Source: Bimastos eiseni
Lineage: Eukaryota; Annelida; Clitellata; Crassiclitellata; Lumbricidae
DNA length: 64,000 bases
Reading direction: 5' to 3'
Assembly (NCBI GenBank): GCA_959347315.1
Contig: OY365819.1
Coordinates: 19,616,377-19,680,376, forward strand
Below the pieces are notes generated by a model, which saw only the letters and a program-made list of their open reading frames with translations, was not told where the DNA came from and made no database searches. Made by a program: the position numbers and the translations under genes. Positions within the stretch are counted from its first letter, which is position 1; the number at the start of each line of letters is the position of its first letter. Below are positions 47,901 through 57,879 of the stretch, piece after piece.

Positions 47901-50900
47901 AAGCGATTGTACTCGCTGTGGATGGTGCGCTGGTTTCGAGCCTGTCTTGAATGCTGCGATGTACTATCTTTGAGTTGATTTGTGTAAATATAAGAAATGA
48001 AATGAAGCCAAAACTGATTTGAGAGAAACTTATAGGCGAAGGTGTTGACTGTTGAAGCTCGATCCGTTCTGGTTTGTTTGGATATGGTGTTTATAACTGG
48101 TTGTTTTTTCAGCTGGACCAGAAGGGACCTGAGCTGAAGCTTGTTGATGGCTATGGACAGATGGTTAAGACATCAAACAACAGTCAGATAAGGTCTTTTA
48201 CCTCAGCATTTACACTCATATTATCTTATTCTATTTTATAACCGACCGAATCATGCTTGTAATTTCCAACTGTAGATCATATATGATATAACTTGACGTG
48301 CCTGCAAAACTAATGATATTGTTTAAATAGATATTTTAATTTATTTTCATTCACACAGTTCATTCGTTCAGAAAAATGATGGCGTCCATTCAGGTGAATT
48401 GATTAGTCGGAAGTGTTTCAATGCCAGCCCTGCAAGAGGAGGGTAGTCAAGATGAATGCATAAGTCAAGGCTTTTTGGATGTGCATGTGTTTAACTTTAA
48501 ATATCTATCTATTGGTAGGTTTGTATTATGTGACTGCAAGAGTGACCGAAAGAAATTGTAAAGCTATATTATTTTTAAACTCCAGTCTTATTCCTTTGAC
48601 CTTTAAAACAAAAGAATGACCCCTTTCTGCAGCTGCCCTATCTGTCAGTTTTCCATTGTGATAAGTTTTAAATAAGAGATTAAATTTGTGACTTTATCGT
48701 GCAGAAGATACAAGCAGGAGGCAGGATTTTAGGTCACATGGCAGTGACGTAATTTTTTAACCCTTTAACGACCAGCGTTATTGATTATGCCTTACGTTTT
48801 ACTACGTGCTTGTCATTAAAGGGTTGACTAGTTAACTTAGGCAGATGGGCATCTCACATGTAAGCTCTGTCAACATTAGATAAATGGCTCTTTTATTTGT
48901 TTTCAACTACGACTATAAAAATATCAAATGCAAAATTAAAGGATCTGTCACTTGTATCTTTTGTAAGAAAGGGTGGGGCCCCATTTGAGGGACCTCATTG
49001 GAGTATATTTGTTTCTCCATATTGAATCTCCCCTGGTATGATTATTTATTTAATGATTATCATTGTATGACATCTGCTCAGAATATTATTAAAAACAAGC
49101 AGCCAGTTATATGAGATAGAAATAAAGCTTCTTCAATGCTCAGTTTGGTTTGGAGTCCACTGCAGTTGTCTCCAAGGTACTTAGGAATGTGGATGTCGTT
49201 AAAATCTTAAATCTAAGACTTGTCTCCTTATGGTTTCTCGGATTTATCGGACTTCAATATAGCTTCACCAAGTGATTACAGAATTTTTGATCTTGATACC
49301 ATCAGAACCAGAGGCTGCGATCTCGTTTGACAGGTGGAGGAACACCCAATGAGAGGGGTAGGAAATGTAGAGGGGACATACGTATAATGTGTCCCCTCTA
49401 TGTAAATGGTAGCGGGATCGCCGCCTCTGATCAAACCAACCATTGGTTGATTCCGTGTGCAGTGTTACGACAGTGTCACCAACTCACCATAGAGGGCATT
49501 AAATTGGCAGTGAGCTGAGATGTCATTGTTGACACCTGTTTATTTTAAGTGATGAAAGAACAACATCAACATTTGAAGATATAATGATTTGTTTTGTTCT
49601 GTCAACTGTCAAAAGGTACGAACCATTTGACTTTCACAAGGAGTGTCGTAAGATGCAGTGGCATCGCCTGTCAATTCTCACCGACCGCCTCGGAGATGAC
49701 CTCCAGAGTTTTGGGTTAGTTAATTAATTACAAAAAATGACTGTAGAACAATCATTAATTTTCTGTTGTAATTGCTATTATAAGTTTTCCCTGAACACTG
49801 CCGGCAATCGGCCATCTCTGTTATGAACTAAAGGCCTACTGTATTATTGGGGCCCAGAGTGTTGATCGAGACAAAATTGTGCATTGCGGGTGGGCTGCGT
49901 AGGTGCATATTTCACGTTTGATCATGTTGTGACCGGTTCTGCCACTCCCAGGGCGTTGTTGAGATGAATGTATTATTGTTAAACATGTTTTGAATACCTG
50001 TATCTTCTGATCATGTATCAACTGATGGTAAGGTACTGAGAGCAGTTGCAATTGTAAAATGTGCTCATGGTCGCTTCAGGGTGACCTAACCGTCTCTTAG
50101 ACCAGCGGTTTTCAACTGGTGGTATGCATACCCTTGGAGTACGCCAGCTGTTGTCAAGGGGTACACAAGAAAATTTTTAACTTTTAAAATAAATGTTTCT
50201 TGTAGAAACAGATGATAATTGCAGGAATTGAAATGCCATATTTATACATTTTATAGTTATCTTTGGTTACATTATAACAGTAGTATACAAAATATTATTA
50301 AATAATTTTCTTTTTATTATTTTATTCAGTGTTTATTGATTGTTAGAGGCTATTAGCCTATCTTGATGTTAATTGAAACGATAGGGAATAAAATAAGAGA
50401 ATTTTCAATTAAATAACTTTTATTGTGTGCTAGCTGTACTGTACAAGGTGTATATTGTACAACAATAATAATTTTTGTACAATAATTTTATAAAAATTCA
50501 TTAATATTATTACCAATATTCTAATTCTAATAATCTTTTCTAATTAAATAAATTACCAAAGAACCGTTCTGACAAGTTATTTCTGTTGAGCAGAAGCATA
50601 CAAATAATTTGTTAGTTTGAGAGTACCAAAAACAAAGATTGGGGACTGCTGTCTTAGACGCTTGCTGTGTAGGGGCAGTCCATTTCATTGAAGCAGCTGC
50701 CATGTCCCATAGGAGCTCTGCCATGTCCAGTAGGAGCTCTTCCACTGTTTGCACCCTGACAGTGCCAGTCTCAAGCTGGAAAAGAAGGGTGCAATGCTGA
50801 TGATCTCTGATATCACACAGTGTTGTTAAATTGAAAATACCACCACCACCACCATGTCCCATAGAAAGCTAAGAAGGTTGAGAAGGATGTTGTCTTCTGT

Positions 50901-53900
50901 TGCTAGATACTTTATGATCCATGATTCCACGGTGAGCTCTCTCCAGACCGGAGTCTTTCGTACCAATTGCATCGACTGCTTGGATCGAACAAATGTTGTA
51001 CAGTCGCTGCTCGCAAAGAAAAGTCTCAACGATCAACTGAATGTAAATATTTTTGTGATTGAGTTTGTCAATCAATCAATCAATCAATGGTCATTTATTC
51101 AGCAATCTGTGAAATTCAACAACAACAACAACGTCTTTTTATTGCACCCAATGAGAGTAACAAGGAACAGAAACAGTAAACAGGGAGGATAAAACCCATA
51201 TAGGACCTAAGTCCCATTAGCAGGGCCAACCATGTAATGACAAGTATTTCGGCAGTTGTCGAGATTCGTACCATAGAAGTAATCTTTTATCATCTCTTAA
51301 GTAGTTAACTAAGATATAACATAAATATATAGTTGATGCACACGTTAGCCAGGTGACACCATAAGTATGTGCTCCCGGTAGGATTTCTTAAATGCGACAA
51401 TATTTGGTATTAATTTTTATGTCATCTTGAATATCCTTCCAAGCCTTAGGACCAGCATATTTGATTGAAAACATTCTAGTATTTGTTCTAGCATAAATAG
51501 GTCTATAATTAAGAAATTCAGACACAACTACGTAAAATTTGCATTGGTTGTTGGTCGACAAAGATGCCCAAACAAGTTGAAAAGAAAGCTGTTAGATATC
51601 GTCATTTAATGATAGCAAAATTTGTGATCTTAACTATACTTAACGAATATCTAATCAAGATTTTTCTCTACGGGCAAGACACATTTGCAAATCAAAACAT
51701 ATACATATATATATGTATGTTCATATATAATTCAATTACTTTATATATTACTTGAAGCCATTACATTTTGCTTGGTATTTAAATCTATGTTTAATCTTTT
51801 CAAGCCAGCTGCTTGAAACTTTTTGTCAACAATAAGTTAAGAGTGAAATAAACACCTTTTAGTATTTATGTAATGTGATAACTCTGTAAAGTACTTACTA
51901 TGTATTATATTAAGTGACTTGAGACTTGTATATATACATTACTGTTAAGTAGCTAATTAGTTGTGTTTACATGTGCTTATTTTTTAAAACTGCTATCACA
52001 TTTCCTGGTTATTTTAACACTTGAATGGTGAGAGGGTACTAATAAAGACAGGGAAGACTTTGCATCTTATCACTAAAGTGTTAGTGAATTTGCTGATAGC
52101 AGTTTTTCACTTGTTAGTTTAATGCAGTATTTATTTGCACAGCTCGTTTTTTGTCACTGAGGCTTGTGAATTGAAATACCAGTTTAGATCATGAAAATTC
52201 TTCGCTTTACAGAAATTAGGGATTTTGACAAGTGGAGAAACAATTGGGACATATCCGGATTTCGACTCTGTCTTTCGAAATGGTGAGTGTGTTCATATAT
52301 CGGTCACGTATCAGTGCATCTGGTTATAACCATGCCGTGGTTCTGAGTGAGTTTTGACAGTTGGAAATGAAACTGATAAGAAACGTGTTCCAATGCATGC
52401 AGTTTAAATTTTATTTTAGTTTAAAGTTTATTTCCAAAAGATCATATCTGGGGGCAAGGAATGTAAAGGCAGTAGACGATGTAATAGGTTAAGAATTGTA
52501 GCAGTAGTGTGGAATGACCTCAGATTCCACTTGATTTTGTTAAATGAGAAGGTCATTTTTTGTATTGTACCCTATAATTATGAACACTGATTCCTGTGTT
52601 AGTCCTCAGAGAAGACAGTTCATGCATATTATTACCTCTTTATGTGTAAATCTGCTTAGTAAGTGGTTATGTCATGACTCCCAGGAATAACTAATTAACA
52701 CTTAGGATGCAATCAAATTCAGTGCATGAGCTTGTGGCATGTATTGCAGTCTGTACGAGGGGAACACATCTGCATAAATATGGGCAATAAATAGTTGTTC
52801 GCTGCAGTTTGCTTTAAGCCATACAGATAACAGTGAATTTAGCCACACAATCATGTCTTTAATACCCACATTTAGTAGCAGCCGCGGCTTAGATCAATTA
52901 TGCTAGTTGTGCCCTTCCCTGCCACTGCTAGTCTACTTAGCACCAACAGGAGCCTAGCTGCTGTCTCAGCACACCTTTAAGTGATGACCAGCTTTTCATC
53001 ATACATTTGGAGTTCACTCCAGGCATTTTGATGCTTTGGAATATTATCTGGAAGTCCTTTGAGTAATGTAAGAGACACTAATGTGCAGCGCAGAGGAAGC
53101 TGGTTCGATTTCCACTACCCCTGATGTTGACTATCCTTCCTTCACTAGGTGGCAGCATTGGTTAAATTAGATGTATTACCTGATGGGACTCGTGTAATAA
53201 CTTGACTTCATCTTGTAATCATACTGTGGTAGTCAGTCTGAAATTAAATGAAGATATTATTATTATTATTGTTCGACATTTATGTGTTCAGAAAAAAAAT
53301 TGTCCGGTATTAAATCACAATCACTTTTGCGCATAACTGGACAGCAATGTCACTTTTCAGCTTTATTTGATAACATTGTCTGATAACATTGTCTGATAGA
53401 ATCAGGCTGCCATTATCTTTGAATTTTTTAACCACACTAATTCTGACACAAATTGTACACTACTGTATAAGCAGTGTGGCCCTCTTCACTCGCAGTATGT
53501 CAGTATTCAGTGTGTATGTTTAACTTCTAATAACCTTGCATAATAATAATGGTCTCCATTGTATGTTTACAAATTCTGATTCACTTATTTTCACTTCCTG
53601 TTCTTGTATTTCAGTGTGGGCCGACAATGCAGATGTCTGCGCTAAACAGTATGCAGGAACAGGTGCATTGAAAACAGATTTCACAAGGTGCGACAAAATT
53701 ATTGCAAATTAATTGACTTTCTTCTGAAGTAATAATGGGTAGACTACAAAATTGATTGCATGATACTCTGGAAGGAGAGATCAACAATAATAATTGCCTA
53801 AGTCACGTGTTTGTAATTCGTATTCAAGGCGCGTGTTTGGACAGAAGTTGACCTAAATATATGAAGCGCGCAAACGTTGCTGCTGTGTGTGTTGTTGTCA

Positions 53901-56900
53901 TATGCAAATGCAGTTGACCTAAATAGGCTATATACAGCGTTTATGAGTTAGTTATACATCGTGTAACGCAAGTATAATTCCATCAATTATCTTAGTTATG
54001 GAAACCTAATGGGTAAATGTGTATTTTAGTCTATTTTAAACCCGTTTTGCCCACATGTATTTTTCTTATTATTGTGCGGAGCTTTTGCAGTCGAAACTTT
54101 AGGCATCTCAACGTACGGTAGAATAACTTCTGTGGCCAAAAGTTTTTCGCATAATATGTGTAAAACGACACTATCCGTAACCCCGTCTGAGTAATACATC
54201 GTGTAATGTAAGGTTAAAATTAAGTAGGACCCTTGATTTTTCACAGGTTAACAGCTAGTTACTAAGAATGTCTGTTCCATTTGTATTTTCTTCTGTACTT
54301 GGTTATGAAATGAGTGAAATGACGTTTGTACTTAATAGGAGAAGATGTTGAGAGATTGAGACTATGCTGAGTCTTAGAAAATGAAGCTGTGACGCTTCAT
54401 TTCTGTGCATGTTTCCTGGGATTGATTGATTTAACAAACAGGTTCTGCTAAGTTGAAAGTTTATATAATTTTAATTTTCCCTAATATCAATCTTTCTCCA
54501 CTAAAATTTAGACCTGTTTTTAAATTAACTTTTCTCTATCAGCTATGGATATAATTTTTAAACAGGACAGGGAAACGATCAGTCCTTGGAGCCTTGAAAG
54601 ATGGCTACAATTCACTCATCCGATACTTCCTAAACAACTTCTACGATGGTTATCGTCAGGTGAATGATTCTATGTTTTTGAATAACTATTTCATTCACAC
54701 TTTCTTATTTCATGTACAGGCCAGCAGAATCATGGCAAACGTTGTGTATCAGCTTAGTTATTTTGGCTGATGAATGGAAATTTGTGCTATTATCCTTCAC
54801 TGTTTTATGTTTCAATCCTGACTTATTTTCAGTTAACTTTGACCATGACTGTTTTAATTGTGGATTTTAGAGCAATTTTGATTTTAGGGAAAGTTGTTTC
54901 ATTTCTTTGTTTTAGGATGCATTGGACCTAGTGCTTGGAAATTACGAGGTGGAGGGAACAGAGGGTGTAGCAAAGCCTTCCCCACTGCGACAAGAAAGAG
55001 ACTGGAAGTTCTTTGCTGTAAGCAATTCTTATGAATGGGTTTTGAGTGGGGTTTGGAATGAGCTCATTTTTCAGATGTTCTTTAAAGGCTGTAGTAAACA
55101 GGATATTTAGAATTGAATTAAACCAGACACAAAAGATTGACAGAGAATAGAAGTGAGTATCATGCTAGAATCTGATGGTGGAAATAACTGGAATTTAAGA
55201 AAAACTGATGCATTTTCTGAACATTTTGGTAAAAGTTTCAAAATTTGCTTTCAGTTTATGTGTTTCTATAAGATTTTTGAAAGAATTCGATATCCATATG
55301 ACACAATATTTGGAGTTTGTATGTCATTGTCATGACATCTTTGAGATTCTATTGTTGATTTTTTTAGCTGCCGGCAATCTTTGTTGTGGCCTTTTCCATG
55401 TGCGTCATTAGCATTCTTATTCCAGATGGTAAGCAAACGCTACGTGCACTTGCTTTGCTGAATTTACTACTTCAGCGATTTTTCAGCACCAGATTACTTA
55501 TTTCTTTCAATTCTTCTTATTTCAAATACATTTGAATTGTTAAGTACTTAATGATTGAGTGAATTCATTCATCAACCATAACCTCCATACAATGTCATTT
55601 TATTAATTTGTTGTCTGGTATGTGGTGATGAATTGATTATGAAATTTAATTTTGCTTTAATAAGTGGCCTGACATTTAGCTCAACCTCATATGGACCCTA
55701 CTTGATATTTCTTACTGTTCAAGTAGGTTCCAGTGACTGAATGATAAGGTGAATAACTTCCTTTTATCAAGGTAGTTGTTTAACAATGCTGCCATAACAA
55801 AGGTGTATAGCATTGCCCTTCTCCTCCTTTGCCTACAATTGAGACTGGTTCAACTAAAGTACAAGGCAGCGGAATAGTTTTTTAAAATTATTATAATAAT
55901 CATTTCTGATTTGATATTTCATATTTCAAATATTTCATATTTGATATTTCATTCATGATCCGTATTTGTTATTTCTGCTTATTTGGCTTAATTTATCAAA
56001 TTCATTTCTGATTGATTGTCTAATTGATTGATTGAATGATTGCTTACTTAGCCTGGTTTTGGGTTTCCAGGGCCAGTGAATTATGATTTGGCTTGTCCAA
56101 TGACTTTGAAGAGAACCTCACTTTAGGTGCATTATGAGATGGAGATTATGAAAGTCCTTACCCTTTGTTGATTGATTGATTGATTTATTTATTGATTGAT
56201 TTATTGATTGCTCTATTCCTGGTTTATTTTCTTGTAGTCAGTCCATTTATGATTAACTCCTTCATGATTTTGACTTGATAAATTTTGTTCGATCAGTTAA
56301 TACAATTACTTTTGGTATGAATATTTTATTAATTCATATCTAGAGTTTGATGATGATTATGATGATGAGTTCTTGGCCCAGGAATGAGTGAGTGAGGTGG
56401 TTTCCCATTGCTGTCATCATTACGAGTGAGCAACTTGTACAAGGTCGCTATGCAGTGATCTTTGGGTGGGTTCGAACCTGTGACCCTTTGGTTACAGGAC
56501 ACAGGACATACTGCTCTATGCCACCACCTCCCATTTTGATTGAAAAACATATTTCGATTTCATCCCATGATCTCAATCTTGATGGTCCAAACTGTCTGAT
56601 ATGTCAAATTGTCGTAATCTTTTAACTTGGCTTTAATTTAATCTTTGAACTTGCTTTAATTTTATCTTTGAACTTGGCTTTAATTTAATCTTTGAACTTG
56701 ACTTTTATTTAATCTTGAACTTAGCTTTAATTTAATCTTTGAACTTGGCCTTAATTTAATCTTTAAACAGCTTCTGTGTCAATGTAAAGTTGCATACTTA
56801 TCAGTTTATTTCAATGAATGAAAGTTTCCTGCTTGCTATTGCAGAGCATCCAAGTGAGCAGGCGATGTATATTCTGTTCTGGGGAGGTGCTAGTGCTATT

Positions 56901-56981
56901 ACTCTGGGCACTATCTACTACTACGGTCAGGAGTTCGTAGATCGACCGAAACTGGCACAGGGTAAACTGAAGACGGAATGA
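38859..56981 (+). CDS. SACM1L: Phosphatidylinositol-3/4-phosphatase SAC1 (complete gene, 18 exons)
   Basis: SAC1 is an ER/Golgi membrane phosphatase that removes the phosphate from PI4P (and PI3P). Exons: 38859-38908, 40501-40598, 41532-41609, 42642-42769, 43001-43150, 44323-44416, 45252-45439, 45976-46062, 46976-47044, 48113-48192, 49616-49714, 50907-51042, 52213-52282, 53615-53687, 54566-54659, 54916-55017, 55368-55428, 56845-56981. They join without a frame break into 1794 nt, 597 residues plus stop, close to the 587 of human SAC1. The catalytic CX5R(T) motif reads [13 protein letters not shown] with Cys at about 395 and Arg at about 401. Conserved blocks include [59 protein letters not shown] and [14 protein letters not shown]. 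Two hydrophobic segments lie at about 533-551 and 559-580, and the C-terminus KLKTE fits the KxKxx COPI retrieval pattern. The ATG at 38859 gives a start matching the family ([14 protein letters not shown]). One intron has a GC donor. Confidence 0.97.
39485..39545 (-). repeat. Dispersed repeat D, inverted
   Basis: ATTTATATAGTGCCTCTTCA and GGTGCTCCTGAAT, the reverse complement of the GAGCGC...GGCGCTATATAAAT end. Confidence 0.55.
40125..40207 (+). mobile_element. CR1-like LINE terminal fragment in SAC1 intron 1
   Basis: GCACTCATGAATAAGCTGGT, GCGCTTGGCTTTCAAGTGGC, GCTTTAGAAATTTGG, ending in ATTACGATTAC. Only the last 80 bp of the GATTAC-tail family. Confidence 0.7.
40501..40598 (+). CDS. SACM1L: SAC1 exon 2
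   Basis: [20 protein letters not shown] and [12 protein letters not shown]; matches the IDRVSTEV block. Acceptor TGTTACTAG, donor GTTAGT at 40599. Confidence 0.92.
41532..41609 (+). CDS. SACM1L: SAC1 exon 3
   Basis: [20 protein letters not shown] and IRLLA, matching the PIFGILGTIHLVAG block. Acceptor TTTTTTTAG, donor GTACAT. Confidence 0.93.
41784..41830 (-). repeat. Dispersed repeat E copy, inverted
   Basis: TTGCCCTCCTTGCTTATCCG then GGCTTGGAACTGG, the reverse complement of the repeat E core with substitutions. Confidence 0.55.
42111..42171. repeat. Perfect 28-bp inverted repeat with 5-nt loop in SAC1 intron 3
   Basis: Left arm 42111-42138 and right arm 42144-42171 are exact reverse complements, loop GACAC. 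Followed by an ATTG run. Confidence 0.95.
42417..42562 (+). mobile_element. hAT-like MITE, family 1, copy B
   Basis: A 146-bp element from CAGAGGCGGTGATCC to GATCGCTGCCTCTA, flanked by an exact 8-bp duplication ATTCTGTG (42409-42416, 42563-42570). It shares the central TTTTACAGAGAGGGGACA and the CTCATTGGGTGTCCC segment with copy A. It sits 80 bp before SAC1 exon 4. Confidence 0.93.
42642..42769 (+). CDS. SACM1L: SAC1 exon 4, followed by a GC donor
   Basis: [20 protein letters not shown] and on to [12 protein letters not shown]. Acceptor GTGCTGTAG. The frame must end at CAG 42769 to match HLxxxQ-xQDN across to exon 5, and the next bases are GCGAGA, so the intron appears to be GC-AG. Confidence 0.92.
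43001..43150 (+). CDS. SACM1L: SAC1 exon 5
   Basis: [20 protein letters not shown] and [17 protein letters not shown]; start of the Sac domain. Acceptor CTGTTTTAG, donor GTGAGT. Confidence 0.96.
43595..43660 (-). repeat. Dispersed repeat D, inverted
   Basis: GTGATTTATATAGCTCCCCT and GCCTACTCAGGAGTG, the reverse complement of the repeat D end. Confidence 0.55.
43832..44147. mobile_element. hAT-like nonautonomous element, family 3
   Basis: A 316-bp element with ends AGCAGTTCTCAACC and GGTTGAGAACTGTTG, flanked by exact 8-bp duplications GGTTATTG (43824-43831 and 44148-44155). The ends are close to the CAGTGGTTCTCAACC terminus widespread in animal hAT elements. Near the 3' end is ACGGGGGTCGCAACCCAC. 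Noncoding; in SAC1 intron 5. Confidence 0.92.
44323..44416 (+). CDS. SACM1L: SAC1 exon 6
   Basis: [20 protein letters not shown] and [11 protein letters not shown]. Acceptor TTATTACAG, donor GTATCC. Confidence 0.95.
44620..45055 (+). repeat. SINE C copy interrupted by an ATT microsatellite
   Basis: Left part (44620-44720) and right part (44941-45055, AACTCCTGTAATAACTTGTG ... AATTAAATGAAGA then ATT tail) match SINE C at 53085-53275. Between them lie a GGCGCCATATAAATCG repeat-D-like end and a 100-bp ATT array, so it looks nested. Confidence 0.6.
44839..44942. repeat. (ATT)n microsatellite
   Basis: ATT units with TTTTTATT interruptions. Confidence 0.95.
45252..45439 (+). CDS. SACM1L: SAC1 exon 7
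   Basis: [40 protein letters not shown] and [10 protein letters not shown]; the most conserved core of the Sac domain. Acceptor TTGCTTAG, donor GTCCAG. Confidence 0.97.
45976..46062 (+). CDS. SACM1L: SAC1 exon 8
   Basis: 29 codons: [20 protein letters not shown] and PIISSSHNH, matching TRGSIPVFWSQ. Acceptor TTTTCAG, donor GTAAAT. Confidence 0.97.
46391..46475. repeat. 20-bp tandem repeat carrying TGACGTGA, four copies
   Basis: Four consecutive units of ATGTTGACGTGATGTACAAG with few changes. Each holds TGACGTGA, one base from the cAMP response element TGACGTCA. In SAC1 intron 8. Confidence 0.9.
46712..46915 (+). repeat. tRNA-derived SINE A, diverged head
   Basis: B box GGGTTCAATTCTCATC, then GGGGACCTTGAGCGAGTCCT, GTTGCTCTGCAAAATAACTG, GTGCACTTCTGAACTG and a GTATTGTATTG tail, matching 33103 and 58868. 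It stops about 60 bp before SAC1 exon 9. Confidence 0.8.
46976..47044 (+). CDS. SACM1L: SAC1 exon 9
   Basis: [20 protein letters not shown] and VNL. Acceptor TGCTTGCAG, donor GTAGGT. Confidence 0.96.
47247..47420. repeat. (GTT)n/(GGT)n tract
   Basis: Imperfect GTT and GGT triplets following SAC1 exon 9 by about 200 bp. The Trp/Cys- and Asn/Thr-rich ORFs on it are artefacts. Confidence 0.95.
47421..48112. other. SAC1 intron 9, no gene
   Basis: Unique AT-rich intron sequence; the 73-codon ORF at 47632-47853 has no recognisable similarity. Confidence 0.5.
48113..48192 (+). CDS. SACM1L: SAC1 exon 10
   Basis: [20 protein letters not shown] and SNNSQI; matches the NQKGSE block then diverges as in other species. 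Acceptor TTTTTTCAG, donor GTCTTT (weak). Confidence 0.93.
49309..49429 (-). mobile_element. hAT-like MITE, family 1, copy C (inverted)
   Basis: A 121-bp element from CAGAGGCTGCGATCTCG to GATCGCCGCCTCTG, flanked by ATCAGAAC and ATCAAACC (49301-49308, 49430-49437), an 8-bp duplication with two mismatches. Its body is the reverse complement of copies A and B (AACACCCAATGAGAGG; GTCCCCTCTATGTAAA). In SAC1 intron 10. Confidence 0.88.
49616..49714 (+). CDS. SACM1L: SAC1 exon 11
   Basis: [20 protein letters not shown] and [12 protein letters not shown], matching FDFHKECKNMRWDRLSIL. Acceptor GTCAAAAG, donor GTTAGT. Confidence 0.96.
50102..50185 (+). mobile_element. hAT-type terminus, 5' end only
   Basis: CAGCGGTTTTCAACTGGTGG, then GTACGCCAGCTG and AGGGGTACACAAGAAAA. 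This resembles the CAGTGGTTCTCAACC end and body of animal hAT elements. No matching 3' terminus was seen before exon 12, so it is a fragment. Confidence 0.5.
50735..50805 (+). repeat. Dispersed repeat E copy
   Basis: CTGACAGTGCCAGTCTCAAG then CTGGAAAAGAAGGGTGC, 100 bp before SAC1 exon 12. Confidence 0.6.
50907..51042 (+). CDS. SACM1L: SAC1 exon 12: catalytic CX5R(T) motif
   Basis: [20 protein letters not shown], then [20 protein letters not shown]. Contains the nucleophilic Cys and the phosphate-binding Arg. Acceptor GTTGCTAG, donor GTAAAT. Confidence 0.98.
51043..52212. other. SAC1 intron 12, no gene
   Basis: A run of ATCA units near 51070, AACAAC units near 51120, otherwise unique AT-rich sequence. 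Confidence 0.5.
52213..52282 (+). CDS. SACM1L: SAC1 exon 13
   Basis: [20 protein letters not shown] and FRN. Acceptor CTTTACAG, donor GTGAGT. Matches the RLGVL...F..IYKN segment after the active site. Confidence 0.93.
53085..53275 (+). repeat. SINE C, most complete copy
   Basis: B-box-like GCTGGTTCGATTTCCAC, then GGTGGCAGCATTGGTTAAAT, GACTCGTGTAATAACTTGAC, GTAATCATACTGTGG, AAATTAAATGAAGA and an ATT tail. The tRNA-like promoter and trinucleotide tail suggest a LINE-mobilised SINE. Confidence 0.7.
53615..53687 (+). CDS. SACM1L: SAC1 exon 14
   Basis: [20 protein letters not shown] and TDFT. Acceptor TTGTATTTCAG, donor GTGCGA. Confidence 0.97.
53688..54565. other. SAC1 intron 14, no gene
   Basis: Unique sequence; nothing beyond short AT-rich runs was recognised. 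Confidence 0.45.
54566..54659 (+). CDS. SACM1L: SAC1 exon 15
   Basis: [20 protein letters not shown] and [11 protein letters not shown]. Acceptor TTTTAAACAG, donor GTGAAT. Confidence 0.97.
54916..55017 (+). CDS. SACM1L: SAC1 exon 16
   Basis: [20 protein letters not shown] and [10 protein letters not shown]. Acceptor TTGTTTTAG, donor GTAAGC. Confidence 0.96.
55368..55428 (+). CDS. SACM1L: SAC1 exon 17: first transmembrane segment
   Basis: [20 protein letters not shown], a hydrophobic stretch aligning with the LPIIMVVAFSMC segment of SAC1. Acceptor TTTTTTTAG, donor GTAAGC. Confidence 0.97.
55808..55862 (-). repeat. Dispersed repeat E copy, inverted, diverged
   Basis: GCATTGCCCTTCTCCTCCTT and TTGAGACTGGTTC, the reverse complement of the repeat E core with substitutions. 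Confidence 0.5.
56385..56540 (-). repeat. tRNA-derived SINE B, inverted
   Basis: Minus strand begins GGGAGGTGGTGGCATAGAGC (A-box-like), has the B box CAGGTTCGAACCC, then a body with TTGTACAAGTTGCTCAC and ATGGGAAACCACCTC, matching 27815-28085. Confidence 0.75.
56617..56768. repeat. 24-bp AT-rich minisatellite before the last SAC1 exon
   Basis: About six copies of a unit ATCTTTGAACTTGGCTTTAA plus TTTA, with small changes. Ends 75 bp before exon 18. Confidence 0.9.
56845..56981 (+). CDS. SACM1L: SAC1 exon 18: second transmembrane segment and C-terminus
   Basis: [20 protein letters not shown] and [20 protein letters not shown], ending KLKTE and TGA at 56979-56981. Matches the YVLFWGVAS...GKDFVDAPRL segment. 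Acceptor TGCTATTGCAG. Confidence 0.97.
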
Positions 56982-57570
56982 ACTTTAATGGACGACTTAG
57001 ATGGAGTCTTCATCGTCTGAATTATAGTTGATGTACAGACTATTCATGAGATTGCGTAAAACTTCAAATCCGTAACTTAACAAGTAGTATCCAGCCATCA
57101 GCAGGTTACTGTGTTAACACTGTTTCAGGCAATGTGTGAAACCGTGTGGTTGGTGATTAATGTTCGGCCACCTTAAGTTTTAGAAGGAGTTATTGGCTGT
57201 TTTAGCCTTTCATAGCTGTTTGAGCAGGTTGTGGCCAATTTCTTAAGAATTGTGGACCTGTTTGTTGTTGTGAATGGTTAAAAAGGGTTTTTATAGATTT
57301 TGTGAATGCTGCCAATTGTGGAGCTGTTAATATGTCATGTTGTGAACGGTTGAGGTGGATGTGTCTGATTTTCTTAAGAACTGTGAACCTACTCTAGACT
57401 TTCTTTGCTATTTCATACAGCGCTGGTGTTTGTGGTCGATTTATCTGAATTATAATTAGTTGTTTCAACATGAATGTCTCAGTGTGCTGGTTATAGCAGA
57501 ATTGGATTTAGTTGCTTGTGATCATTTTAACTGAGTAAAATTCCTCTGTTCATAGAATAATGTTTAGCTA

Positions 57571-57592
57571 AATAAATGGAAAGTGGAATAAA
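57571..57592 (+). terminator. SAC1 polyadenylation signals
   Basis: Two AATAAA hexamers at 57571-57576 and 57587-57592, about 600 bp after the SAC1 stop, followed by T-rich then TGTGTTT sequence. They define a likely 3' UTR of about 620 bp. Confidence 0.65.
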
Positions 57593-57879
57593 TTCTTTCA
57601 ATCACTCTGTTCTGAGTCTGTGTTTAATAATACCTGTGTAAGAGTTGAACAGTTGACCCAGCTACCAAGCAAGGGTAAAATTAAAAAGATATAATTGTTG
57701 TGAACTATTTTGTCAACGGTGTGGAACAGGTTTTCAATATGTGTTTCCAAAGATCCTGGCTGCTGCGTGGTCAATGGGTCGACAACCCGTAGGTGTCCAT
57801 GCAAGCTTGGTCCATGTTTCCAGAGTTTTCTGTCTTTTGCTGTTTCTGACAATGCATTAGATTTTTTTGTCTATTTCTT

